Below are positions 48,499 through 55,921 of a DNA stretch of 55,921 nucleotides, in pieces. Position 1 is the stretch's first letter. Each line of letters starts with the position of its first letter. The notes under the pieces are model-generated. The model was not told the DNA's origin, made no database searches, and was given only the letters and a program-made list of their open reading frames with translations. A program made the position numbers and the translations under genes. Source of the stretch: an uncultured Prochlorococcus sp. (GTDB lineage: Bacteria; Cyanobacteriota; Cyanobacteriia; PCC-6307; Cyanobiaceae); assembly GCA_902574425.1 (NCBI GenBank), contig CACGNA010000007.1, forward strand, positions 1-55,921, written 5' to 3'.

Positions 48499-50574
48499 TT
48501 GGCACGCGACTTTCCCCTACAGCGAGTAAGGAATATAGGTATAGCCGCTCATATTGATGCAGGTAAGACAACAACAACTGAAAGAATCTTGTTTTATTCA
48601 GGTGTAGTCCACAAGATAGGAGAGGTTCATGATGGTGCTGCAGTAACAGATTGGATGGCTCAAGAAAGAGAAAGAGGAATAACTATTACTGCTGCTGCAA
48701 TATCTACTAGTTGGCAAGATCACCGAATTAATATTATAGATACTCCAGGGCACGTTGACTTTACTATTGAAGTAGAAAGATCAATGCGCGTCTTGGATGG
48801 AGTCATAGCTGTATTTTGCGCGGTAGGTGGAGTTCAGCCTCAATCTGAAACAGTTTGGCGTCAGGCAGATAGATACTCTGTCCCAAGAATGGTTTTTGTT
48901 AACAAAATGGACAGAACTGGCGCAGATTTTCTAAAAGTTAATAAGCAAATTAAAGATCGTCTAAAGGCAAATGCACTTCCAATTCAGCTACCTATTGGAG
49001 CTGAAGGTGATCTCACAGGCATTATTGATTTAGTTGCTAACAAAGCATATCTTTACAAAAATGACTTAGGTACTGATATTGAAGAGGCACCAATTCCATC
49101 TGAAATGGATGCGGAGGCTGCTGAGTGGAGAAATAAATTGATGGAGAGTGTTGCAGAAAATGATGAAGAGTTAATCGAAATATTTCTCGAAACAGGAGAA
49201 TTATCTGAAGAACAACTTAAAAAAGGTATAAGGGAAGGGGTTTTAAAACATGGATTGGTGCCTGTATTGTGTGGGTCAGCTTTTAAGAATAAAGGTGTCC
49301 AACTTGTTTTAGACGCTGTTGTTGATTACTTGCCAGCTCCAGTTGATGTGAAGCCAATACAAGGTGTTTTACCAAGTGGTAAAGAAGATGTTAGACCTTC
49401 AGATGACAATGCTCCTTTCAGTGCATTAGCTTTCAAAGTAATGTCAGATCCCTATGGGAAATTAACATTTGTGAGAATGTATTCAGGCGTTCTTTCAAAA
49501 GGAAGTTATGTCATGAATTCTACTAAAGACGCTAAAGAGAGAATTTCTAGATTAGTTATTTTAAAAGCTGATGAAAGAGAGGAGGTTGACGAATTGAGGG
49601 CTGGAGATTTAGGAGCTGTATTAGGTCTTAAGAACACAACAACAGGTGACACTTTATGTAATACAGAAGATCCTATAGTCTTGGAGACATTGTTTATTCC
49701 AGAACCAGTTATATCAGTGGCCGTTGAGCCAAAAACTAAAGGAGATATGGAAAAATTATCAAAAGCTTTAACAGCTTTATCTGAAGAGGATCCAACTTTT
49801 AGGGTAAGTACAGATCCAGAGACAAATCAAACTGTAATCGCTGGTATGGGAGAGCTGCACCTAGAGATACTTGTTGACAGAATGTTAAGGGAATTTAAAG
49901 TTGAGGCTAATATTGGTGCTCCTCAAGTTTCTTATAGAGAAACTATTAGGTCTAGCTCTAAAGGTGAAGGTAAATATGCGAGACAAACTGGAGGAAAAGG
50001 TCAATATGGTCATGTAATAATTGAAATGGAACCTGCTGAAGTTGGTAAAGGGTTTGAATTTGTTAACAAAATTGTTGGTGGAGCTGTACCGAAAGAGTAT
50101 ATTGGTCCTGCATCTAATGGAATGAAAGAAACTTGTGAATCTGGTGTTCTTGCCGGTTATCCACTCATTGATGTAAAAGTAACACTAGTCGATGGTTCAT
50201 TCCACGATGTAGACTCATCTGAAATGGCCTTCAAAATTGCAGGTTCCATGGCTTTTAAAGATGGGGTTAAAAAATGCAATCCTGTCCTCTTAGAGCCTAT
50301 GATGAAAGTTGAGGTCGAAAGTCCTGACGACTTTCTTGGATCTGTAATTGGTGATCTCTCTTCTAGAAGGGGTCAAGTAGAAGGACAATCTGTTGATGAT
50401 GGATTGTCTAAGGTACAGGCCAAAGTGCCCTTAGCCGAAATGTTCGGCTATGCCACTCAACTCCGATCAATGACTCAAGGTCGGGGTATATTTTCAATGG
50501 AGTTCGCAAATTATGAGGAAGTTCCTCGTAACGTTGCTGAAGCTATCATTTCCAAGAATCAGGGCAACTCCTGA
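48499..50574 (+). CDS. fusA: elongation factor G
   Basis: EF-G drives ribosomal translocation and, with RRF, recycling. The 691-residue protein has G1 [14 protein letters not shown]2 RGITITAA, G3 DTPGHVDFT and G4 NKMDRTGA, then domains II-V including GKGQYGHV and SRRGQVEG. Start is TTG 48499 with GGAG 8 bases upstream. A TATAAT at 48461-48466 in the 97-base gap could be the -10 of an internal promoter. Confidence 0.98.
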   Translation: MARDFPLQRVRNIGIAAHIDAGKTTTTERILFYSGVVHKIGEVHDGAAVTDWMAQERERGITITAAAISTSWQDHRINIIDTPGHVDFTIEVERSMRVLDGVIAVFCAVGGVQPQSETVWRQADRYSVPRMVFVNKMDRTGADFLKVNKQIKDRLKANALPIQLPIGAEGDLTGIIDLVANKAYLYKNDLGTDIEEAPIPSEMDAEAAEWRNKLMESVAENDEELIEIFLETGELSEEQLKKGIREGVLKHGLVPVLCGSAFKNKGVQLVLDAVVDYLPAPVDVKPIQGVLPSGKEDVRPSDDNAPFSALAFKVMSDPYGKLTFVRMYSGVLSKGSYVMNSTKDAKERISRLVILKADEREEVDELRAGDLGAVLGLKNTTTGDTLCNTEDPIVLETLFIPEPVISVAVEPKTKGDMEKLSKALTALSEEDPTFRVSTDPETNQTVIAGMGELHLEILVDRMLREFKVEANIGAPQVSYRETIRSSSKGEGKYARQTGGKGQYGHVIIEMEPAEVGKGFEFVNKIVGGAVPKEYIGPASNGMKETCESGVLAGYPLIDVKVTLVDGSFHDVDSSEMAFKIAGSMAFKDGVKKCNPVLLEPMMKVEVESPDDFLGSVIGDLSSRRGQVEGQSVDDGLSKVQAKVPLAEMFGYATQLRSMTQGRGIFSMEFANYEEVPRNVAEAIISKNQGNS

Positions 50575-50619
50575 TCTCTAAACTAAAACACTCTTAAACC
50601 CTCGATTCTTTAATTCAAA

Positions 50620-51819
50620 ATGGCTCGCGAGAAGTTCGAAAGGAACAAACCACATGTCAACATAGGTACTATTGGCCATGTTGATCATGGAAAAACAACA
50701 CTTACTGCTGCTATTACAAACGTACTAGCAAAAAAAGGTCAAGCTCAAGCTCAAGACTACGGAGACATTGATGGTGCTCCTGAGGAAAGAGAGCGTGGCA
50801 TTACTATTAATACGGCTCACGTCGAATATGAAACTGAAGGCAGACATTATGCTCATGTCGATTGCCCTGGACATGCTGATTATGTAAAAAACATGATTAC
50901 AGGAGCAGCTCAAATGGACGGAGCAATTCTAGTGTGCGCAGCTACAGACGGTCCTATGGCGCAAACAAAAGAGCATATTCTTTTAGCGAAACAGGTCGGA
51001 GTCCCTGCTCTTGTAGTAGCTCTAAATAAATGCGATATGGTCGATGATGAAGAGATTATTGAACTTGTTGAAATGGAAATCAGAGAACTATTAGATAGTT
51101 ATGACTTCCCTGGAGATGATATTCCTATAGTTCAAGTTTCTGGTTTAAAAGCTCTCGAAGGTGATTCTACTTGGGAATCAAAAATCGAAGAACTAATGAA
51201 AGCTGTTGATTCCAGCATTCCTGAACCAGAAAGAGAAGTCGACAAACCATTCTTGATGGCAGTTGAAGATGTTTTCTCAATTACTGGTAGAGGTACTGTT
51301 GCTACTGGAAGAATTGAGAGAGGTAAAGTTAAGGTTGGAGAAGAAGTGGAAATAGTTGGAATAAGAGACACAAGATTAACAACTGTTACTGGAGTTGAAA
51401 TGTTCCGCAAACTACTTGATGAAGGCATGGCTGGCGATAATGTTGGTTTACTTTTACGTGGTGTTCAGAAAGAAGATATAGAAAGAGGAATGGTACTTGT
51501 TAAGAAAGGATCTATTACTCCTCATACTCAGTTTGAAGGAGAAGTTTATGTTCTAAAAAAAGAAGAGGGCGGCAGACATACACCTTTCTTCGCAGGATAT
51601 AGACCACAGTTTTATATCAGGACAACTGACGTGACAGGTCAAATCACAGCATTTACATCTGATGATGGCTCTAATGTTGAAATGGTTATGCCAGGCGACA
51701 GAATCAAAATGACTGGAGAATTAATTTGTCCAGTGGCTATTGAACAAGGTATGAGATTCGCAATACGTGAAGGCGGACGTACTATTGGTGCTGGAGTTGT
51801 TTCTAAAATTCTCAAATAA
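50620..51819 (+). CDS. tufA: elongation factor Tu
   Basis: EF-Tu delivers aminoacyl-tRNA. The 399-residue protein has [43 protein letters not shown] and [10 protein letters not shown], then domains II and III ending [10 protein letters not shown]. It follows fusA by 45 bases. It shows the more uniform codon use expected of a highly expressed gene. rpsJ starts about 100 bases after its stop. Confidence 0.99.
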   Translation: MAREKFERNKPHVNIGTIGHVDHGKTTLTAAITNVLAKKGQAQAQDYGDIDGAPEERERGITINTAHVEYETEGRHYAHVDCPGHADYVKNMITGAAQMDGAILVCAATDGPMAQTKEHILLAKQVGVPALVVALNKCDMVDDEEIIELVEMEIRELLDSYDFPGDDIPIVQVSGLKALEGDSTWESKIEELMKAVDSSIPEPEREVDKPFLMAVEDVFSITGRGTVATGRIERGKVKVGEEVEIVGIRDTRLTTVTGVEMFRKLLDEGMAGDNVGLLLRGVQKEDIERGMVLVKKGSITPHTQFEGEVYVLKKEEGGRHTPFFAGYRPQFYIRTTDVTGQITAFTSDDGSNVEMVMPGDRIKMTGELICPVAIEQGMRFAIREGGRTIGAGVVSKILK

Positions 51820-51874
51820 TATTTTTGAATTTTAAGAATTTAACCTCAATCACTTAATATAGGTAAATTGATTA

Positions 51875-51897
51875 GGGTCATTGTTAATCAATGGCCC
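51875..51897 (+). promoter_or_regulatory. hairpin in the tufA-rpsJ spacer
   Basis: GGGTCATTG (51875-51883) pairs with CAATGGCCC (51889-51897) over 9 positions with one G-U and a TTAAT loop. It begins 55 bases after the tufA stop and ends 24 bases before the rpsJ start. There is no following T run, so it is not a standard terminator; it may be a leader structure for S10 or an RNA-processing site. Confidence 0.55.
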
Positions 51898-51921
51898 CCA
51901 ACTAGAAGTTATTCTGAAATT

Positions 51922-52242
51922 ATGACTGCATCAATTGCACAACAAAAAATAAGAATTAGACTAAAAGCGTTTGATAGAAGAATGCTTGATTTGTCTTGCG
52001 ATAAAATAATCCAAACTGCCGATACTACTTCTGCTTCAGCCATAGGTCCAATACCTTTACCAACAAAAAGGAAAATTTATTGTGTTCTAAGGTCACCACA
52101 TGTTGACAAAGACTCTAGAGAGCATTTTGAAACTAGAACTCATAGAAGAATAATTGATATTTATAGCCCTTCGGCAAAAACTATTGATGCTTTAATGAAA
52201 TTAGATCTTCCTAGTGGTGTCGATATAGAAGTTAAACTTTAA
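51922..52242 (+). CDS. rpsJ: 30S ribosomal protein S10
   Basis: The conserved protein starts at ATG 51922 ([20 protein letters not shown]), although the frame is open further up from a TTG at 51868 that would place the leader hairpin inside the gene. The 106-residue S10 has [21 protein letters not shown]10 heads the S10 operon in E. coli, but here it ends the str operon, as in other cyanobacteria. Confidence 0.97.
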   Translation: MTASIAQQKIRIRLKAFDRRMLDLSCDKIIQTADTTSASAIGPIPLPTKRKIYCVLRSPHVDKDSREHFETRTHRRIIDIYSPSAKTIDALMKLDLPSGVDIEVKL

Positions 52243-52298
52243 GTAATCCCAAAAACTACTTAAATTGATTAATATAAACAGATGTAAATGAGGTTTAA

Positions 52299-52955
52299 AT
52301 GGGAGAGCTCTCAGTAAGGGAATTACCTTTATTTCCTTTGCCGGAGGTAGTTCTTTTCCCTCAAGAGGTATTGCCTTTACACATCTTTGAATCTAGATAC
52401 AGAATGATGCTTAAGTCTGTTCTAGAAGCTGATTCTATGTTTGGAGTTATAAAGTGGGATTCAAGTACTAAAAGTATGGCAAACGTTGGATGCTGTGCTC
52501 AAATAATAAAACATCAAACTGCGGAGGATGGGAGAAGTAATATTATCACTCTCGGACAACAAAGATTTCAAGTCTTAGAAGTTATTCGTTCAACTCCATT
52601 TTGTTCAGCTATGGTCAGTTGGATTAGCGATGATAATATTGACAACCTTCAAAAACTAGATTCTTTAAAAGAATTAGTCACTGAAGCACTTAGTGATGTT
52701 ATTAATCTAACAAGTAAATTGACAAATACCAAGACAACCCTACCTGATAAATTGCCTGATAATCCTATGGAATTATCATTTTGGATAGGGGCTCATTTGG
52801 GTGGTCCTGTTGCGCAGGAACAGCAAAGACTGCTAGAGGAAAGAAATACTTATACACGTTTGCAAAGGGAATATGAAATGCTTGATCATACAAGAAAACA
52901 ACTTGCAGCAAGAACTGCCTTGAAAGAAAGTTTTCCTGATATCAAAGAAAATTAA
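52299..52955 (+). CDS. Lon substrate-binding-domain protein
   Basis: The 218-residue protein is a free-standing LON N-terminal domain: LPLFPLPEVVLFPQEVLPLH, then FESRYRMMLKSVLEAD, and IITLGQQRFQVLEV. It has no ATPase or protease domains. The C-terminal 60 residues are helical (AQEQQRLLEERNTYTRLQRE). Role unknown, perhaps as an adaptor for protein quality control. Its stop directly abuts the start of the methyltransferase gene. Confidence 0.88.
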   Translation: MGELSVRELPLFPLPEVVLFPQEVLPLHIFESRYRMMLKSVLEADSMFGVIKWDSSTKSMANVGCCAQIIKHQTAEDGRSNIITLGQQRFQVLEVIRSTPFCSAMVSWISDDNIDNLQKLDSLKELVTEALSDVINLTSKLTNTKTTLPDKLPDNPMELSFWIGAHLGGPVAQEQQRLLEERNTYTRLQREYEMLDHTRKQLAARTALKESFPDIKEN

Positions 52956-53891
52956 ATGTTTGAATTACTATTGCCTTTTTTCTTGCTGGCTTTATCCCTT
53001 ATAGCTTTATCTATTATCTGGAGAATTAATGCTAGAAAATATATTTCTTCTAGTACAGTGGCATCTGCTTATGATGCTTGGACTCAAGATAAATTACTTG
53101 AGAGATTGTGGGGAGAACATATACATTTGGGCTTTTATCCAAAAGGGCAAAATAAGATTGATTTTAGGAAGGCTAAAGTACAGTTTGTTCATGAGTTAGT
53201 CAAGTGGAGCGGTTTAGATAAATTACCAAAAGGTTCCAGAATACTCGACGTAGGTTGCGGAATAGGAGGAAGTTCTAGGATTCTTGCAAAATATTATGGA
53301 TTAAATGTTACAGGGATTACAATTAGCCCTGCTCAAGTAAAAAGAGCAAGAGAACTTACTCCTGATGGACTTAATTGCAACTTTCAAGTTATGGATGCAT
53401 TGGATTTAAAATTTGAGGATGGATCATTTGATGGAGTTTGGAGTGTTGAGGCTGGTGCACACATGAATGATAAAACTAAGTTTGCAGATGAAATGCTTAG
53501 AACTTTGAGACCTGGAGGCTATTTGGCATTAGCTGATTGGAACTCAAGAGATCTCAGGGAATATCCTCCATCATTTTTTGAGGATTTAGTTATGAAACAA
53601 TTGCTTGAACAATGGGTACATCCTAATTTTATTAGCATTAACGAATTCGGTGATGTTCTTAGAACTAATAAAAACAGTTCAGGAAGAGTTATTTCTGAAA
53701 ATTGGAATTCCTATACAAATCCTTCATGGTACGACTCCATTTTTGAAGGCATTCGAAGACCTTTCGCAATTTTGTCCCTTGGCCCATTTGCGATAGTGAA
53801 GTCAATTAGAGAGATTCCAACAATACTTCTCATGAATTGGGCATTTAGAAAAGGTTTAATGCAGTTTGGAGTTTATAAATGTAGAGGATAA
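52956..53891 (+). CDS. MPBQ/MSBQ methyltransferase
   Basis: This enzyme C-methylates methyl-phytyl-/solanyl-benzoquinol in tocopherol and plastoquinone synthesis. The 311-residue protein has an N-terminal membrane span (residues 3-22), the SAM site RILDVGCGIGGSSRIL, GITISPAQVKRAREL, WSVEAGAHM, and the C-terminal block VKSIREIPTILLMNWAF. It aligns throughout, by eye, with Synechocystis Sll0418. The start is ATG immediately after the Lon-domain gene, so the two probably form an operon. Confidence 0.85.
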   Translation: MFELLLPFFLLALSLIALSIIWRINARKYISSSTVASAYDAWTQDKLLERLWGEHIHLGFYPKGQNKIDFRKAKVQFVHELVKWSGLDKLPKGSRILDVGCGIGGSSRILAKYYGLNVTGITISPAQVKRARELTPDGLNCNFQVMDALDLKFEDGSFDGVWSVEAGAHMNDKTKFADEMLRTLRPGGYLALADWNSRDLREYPPSFFEDLVMKQLLEQWVHPNFISINEFGDVLRTNKNSSGRVISENWNSYTNPSWYDSIFEGIRRPFAILSLGPFAIVKSIREIPTILLMNWAFRKGLMQFGVYKCRG

Positions 53892-53892
53892 A

Positions 53893-54738
53893 TTAATCTA
53901 GTTCAACATTTTCAGAAAAATAATTTCCAAAATCTACAAAATTTTTGCACATTGGCTTTAGCTTATTTTTTAATTCAAGAAAATTTTCAATGTTATTTTG
54001 ATTATTTATTTCTAGGTCAATATAAATTATATATTCGCCTAACTCTCTTTTAGAAGGTCTAGATTCTATTTTACTCATATTAAATCCAAAATCTGCAATA
54101 TTATTTATAGCTTTAAGCAAAGCACCAGGTTTATTTGATATTAATGAGAAAGCAAAACTGGCAATATTAGCTAAATTTGAATTTGATTCCTTGCTCAATA
54201 AGACAAACCTAGTGCAATTACCTGGAACATCATTAATAGGAAAGGCTAATTCTTTAAGTCCTTCGATCTGAATTAATGATTTTGAACCGATAGCAGCTCT
54301 GAATTTACTCCCCTTAACCATATTGACAGCTTCTGATGTTGAATTTGTTGGCAGAGGGATTGCATGTGGAAGATTTTCAGATAACCATTCTGAACATTGA
54401 GCTAATGCTTGAGGATGAGATAATACTTCTGAAATATTTGAAATTTCTCCATCACTTATTAATGCATGTTTGATGGGTAAAACAATTGCTTTATTAATAT
54501 ATATATCGGGAAATTTCCAGAGGGCATCTAGAGTAGCCGTAACTCCCCCTTCTACTGAATTTTCTATAGGAACTACAGCAGCATCACAATTGTTGTAAGC
54601 TATTGATTTAATTACCGAATGTAACCCATTACATGGTACAAATATAGGTGTCTGAAAATTGACAAGCTTTGATAATATGTGAGCTGCTTTTTCTGCGTAT
54701 GTTCCTTTAGGACCTAAATATGCAACTTGTTTGCGCAT
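53893..54738 (-). CDS. pheA: prephenate dehydratase
   Basis: PheA makes phenylpyruvate (or phenylalanine from arogenate). The 281-residue protein begins VAYLGPKGTYAEKAAH, has the catalytic Thr-Arg-Phe in NCTRFVLLS, PIENSVEGGVTATLD and a C-terminal ACT domain (SNKPGALLKAINNIADFGFN) with the ESRP signature for feedback by phenylalanine. No chorismate mutase domain is fused. It ends one base after the methyltransferase's stop on the other strand. Confidence 0.95.
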   Translation of the reverse strand: MRKQVAYLGPKGTYAEKAAHILSKLVNFQTPIFVPCNGLHSVIKSIAYNNCDAAVVPIENSVEGGVTATLDALWKFPDIYINKAIVLPIKHALISDGEISNISEVLSHPQALAQCSEWLSENLPHAIPLPTNSTSEAVNMVKGSKFRAAIGSKSLIQIEGLKELAFPINDVPGNCTRFVLLSKESNSNLANIASFAFSLISNKPGALLKAINNIADFGFNMSKIESRPSKRELGEYIIYIDLEINNQNNIENFLELKNKLKPMCKNFVDFGNYFSENVELD

Positions 54739-54790
54739 GATTAATCGTGAAAAAAAAAGAAATCAAATAAGCATTGGAGGAATATAGAAA

Positions 54791-55309
54791 ATGCTATTGT
54801 CTTTTGATGCTAAACAGAAACTAAAGCTTTCTGTAACGCGTAATAAAGAATATCTTTCTAAATATCTTTTGGAAGAAGAAAGAGTTGTTGGAGCAATGCT
54901 TGACTCCAATAAATTAGTACCAGAAGGAGAAGGTAGGTATAAGTATACAGTAACAAGTTTTAAGGTTTTTCAATTAGATATTAACCCTGTTGTCTCAATT
55001 GCGGTAGAAAATAAAGATGGAATTTTAAAAATGAGTGCCCTTGAAAGTACTTTGGATGGTTTGGGGATAATTGATGATTTTAATCTTATTTTGAAAGCGA
55101 ATTTGGAAGCAACTGATATTGGATTAGAAGGAGAGGCGCTTCTTGGGGTATCTGTAAGCCAACCCCCTCTACTGAAGCTAGTACCAAAGAAAATTTTGGA
55201 ATCTACTGGTCATTCGGTATTAAATGGGATTCTGTTGGGTATAAAGTCAAGAGTTCAGCAGCAATTAGTTAAAGATTTTTTAGATTGGTGTGAATTAAAC
55301 AAGATTTGA
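54791..55309 (+). CDS. DUF1997 protein
   Basis: The 172-residue protein is alpha/beta with [14 protein letters not shown] near the N-terminus and [29 protein letters not shown], the pattern of the DUF1997 family found in cyanobacteria and plastids. No membrane span or signal is seen. GGAGG lies 10 bases before the ATG. Its last 15 bases overlap the convergent rnhB. Function unknown. Confidence 0.8.
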   Translation: MLLSFDAKQKLKLSVTRNKEYLSKYLLEEERVVGAMLDSNKLVPEGEGRYKYTVTSFKVFQLDINPVVSIAVENKDGILKMSALESTLDGLGIIDDFNLILKANLEATDIGLEGEALLGVSVSQPPLLKLVPKKILESTGHSVLNGILLGIKSRVQQQLVKDFLDWCELNKI

Positions 55310-55912
55310 TTTTCTTAAAAAACTTTGCCTATGAAGATTAGTTATGCCATTTTTTCTGATAAATGAAAAATGCTCTCTGGTCCCGTAACCTTTATTTTTA
55401 AATATTAAGTATCCTGAGTATTTTTTTTCTAATCTTTCCATTAATTGGTCGCGAGATACTTTTGCAACTATGCTTGCTGAGGCTATTGCGGTAAATTTCA
55501 AGTCTCCTGATACTATATTTTTTTGAATTCCTTTCCATGGCCTTAATAATAAGGGACCATCAATTATTAATTCAGATGGTTTCTCTTTTAACTTTTTTAA
55601 AGCTCTTATCATTGAAAGTTCAGTTGCAACTCTAATGCCGAGCTGATCTATTTCTCTGGCCGAGGATTGCCCAATTCCATAATCTGAAGAAAGTACTAAA
55701 ATTTTCGGCAAAAGTAATTTTCTTTTTCTGGGAGTTAATTTTTTACTATCTATTACACCCAATCGTTTTAAAGTTAATTTATTTTTTTCAGTTAATACTA
55801 CAACCGCTGAGAAAACTGGACCAAAAACTGCTCCTCGTCCAACTTCATCTATTCCAACTTCGGATACTTTATTCAATACTTGCTGAAGATCTTCTTCTTG
55901 TTTTTCTTGCAT
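55295..55912 (-). CDS. rnhB: ribonuclease HII
   Basis: RNase HII removes RNA from RNA-DNA hybrids and single ribonucleotides from DNA. The 205-residue protein has the catalytic [14 protein letters not shown] (Asp-Glu near residue 22), [18 protein letters not shown] with the third Asp, and [12 protein letters not shown] with the fourth. Length is normal. The ATG is complete at 55912; the gene before it lies beyond the window. Confidence 0.95.
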   Translation of the reverse strand: MQEKQEEDLQQVLNKVSEVGIDEVGRGAVFGPVFSAVVVLTEKNKLTLKRLGVIDSKKLTPRKRKLLLPKILVLSSDYGIGQSSAREIDQLGIRVATELSMIRALKKLKEKPSELIIDGPLLLRPWKGIQKNIVSGDLKFTAIASASIVAKVSRDQLMERLEKKYSGYLIFKNKGYGTREHFSFIRKNGITNLHRQSFLRKSNLV

Positions 55913-55921
55913 TGTTTATCT

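Noticed and set aside
1-55921. CRISPR array, prophage or insertion sequence
   Set aside because: No regularly spaced repeats with unique spacers, no transposase and no phage structural genes were seen. The 30-bp repeats near tRNA-Ser are only two full copies about 780 bases apart.

Overview
The window is a stretch of chromosome from a marine Prochlorococcus, most likely a high-light-adapted strain. The evidence is the very AT-rich sequence, compact spacing, full-length cyanobacterial photosystem I genes (psaA, psaB, psaI, psaL), NDH-1 subunit N, LdpA, ferredoxin-dependent glutamate synthase and an MPBQ/MSBQ methyltransferase, together with the typical picocyanobacterial gene order. No complete prophage, insertion sequence or CRISPR array is visible.

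Layout. Positions 1-9400 hold mixed housekeeping genes: the tail of an unidentified gene, a CAAD/CurT thylakoid membrane protein, a fructosamine-kinase relative, a carotenoid-desaturase-like FAD enzyme, tyrA, a DinG-like protein that has lost its helicase motifs, a DUF2839 protein, recA with a perfect cyanobacterial LexA box upstream, a HAD protein, tRNA-Gln, and the ndhN-ldpA pair. Positions 9677-25810 are one long S10-spc-alpha ribosomal supercluster, all on the plus strand: rplC-D-W-B, rpsS, rplV, rpsC, rplP, rpmC, rpsQ, rplN-X-E, rpsH, rplF-R, rpsE, rplO, secY, adk, rpmJ, rpsM-K, rpoA, rplQ, truA, rplM, rpsI, rpmE, prfA. rpsN, rpmD and infA are absent from their usual places, and L36 and L31 have both lost their zinc ligands. 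A C12-A8 homopolymer tract lies just before rpoA.

Positions 25823-31480 carry an HNH nuclease, alanine racemase, tRNA-Ser(GCU), a small accessory patch (one exported orphan protein between two near-identical 30-bp direct repeats), a second HAD protein and a CbiG-CobJ cobalamin fusion. Positions 31818-38660 hold psaA-psaB, ended by the clearest terminator in the window, then a glycosyltransferase, a small HEAT-like membrane protein and psaI-psaL. Positions 38718-41560 are more accessory: a head-to-head NlpC/P60 peptidase and beta-lactamase-fold hydrolase, a 71-residue orphan, and a serine-recombinase relative whose catalytic serine is replaced by threonine.

From 41563 to the end: lipA, a YciI-like protein directly abutting glutamate synthase, the str operon (rpsL-rpsG-fusA-tufA-rpsJ), a Lon-substrate-binding-domain protein, the MPBQ/MSBQ methyltransferase, pheA, a DUF1997 protein and rnhB. 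tyrA and pheA, the two prephenate/arogenate branch enzymes, lie at opposite ends of the window.

Nothing here is a clear new multigene system. The best candidates for undescribed biology are the degenerate serine recombinase with its partner and repeated upstream motif, the ATPase-dead DinG homologue, and the repeat-flanked orphan beside tRNA-Ser. All functional calls rest on motif recognition by eye; no database search was run.
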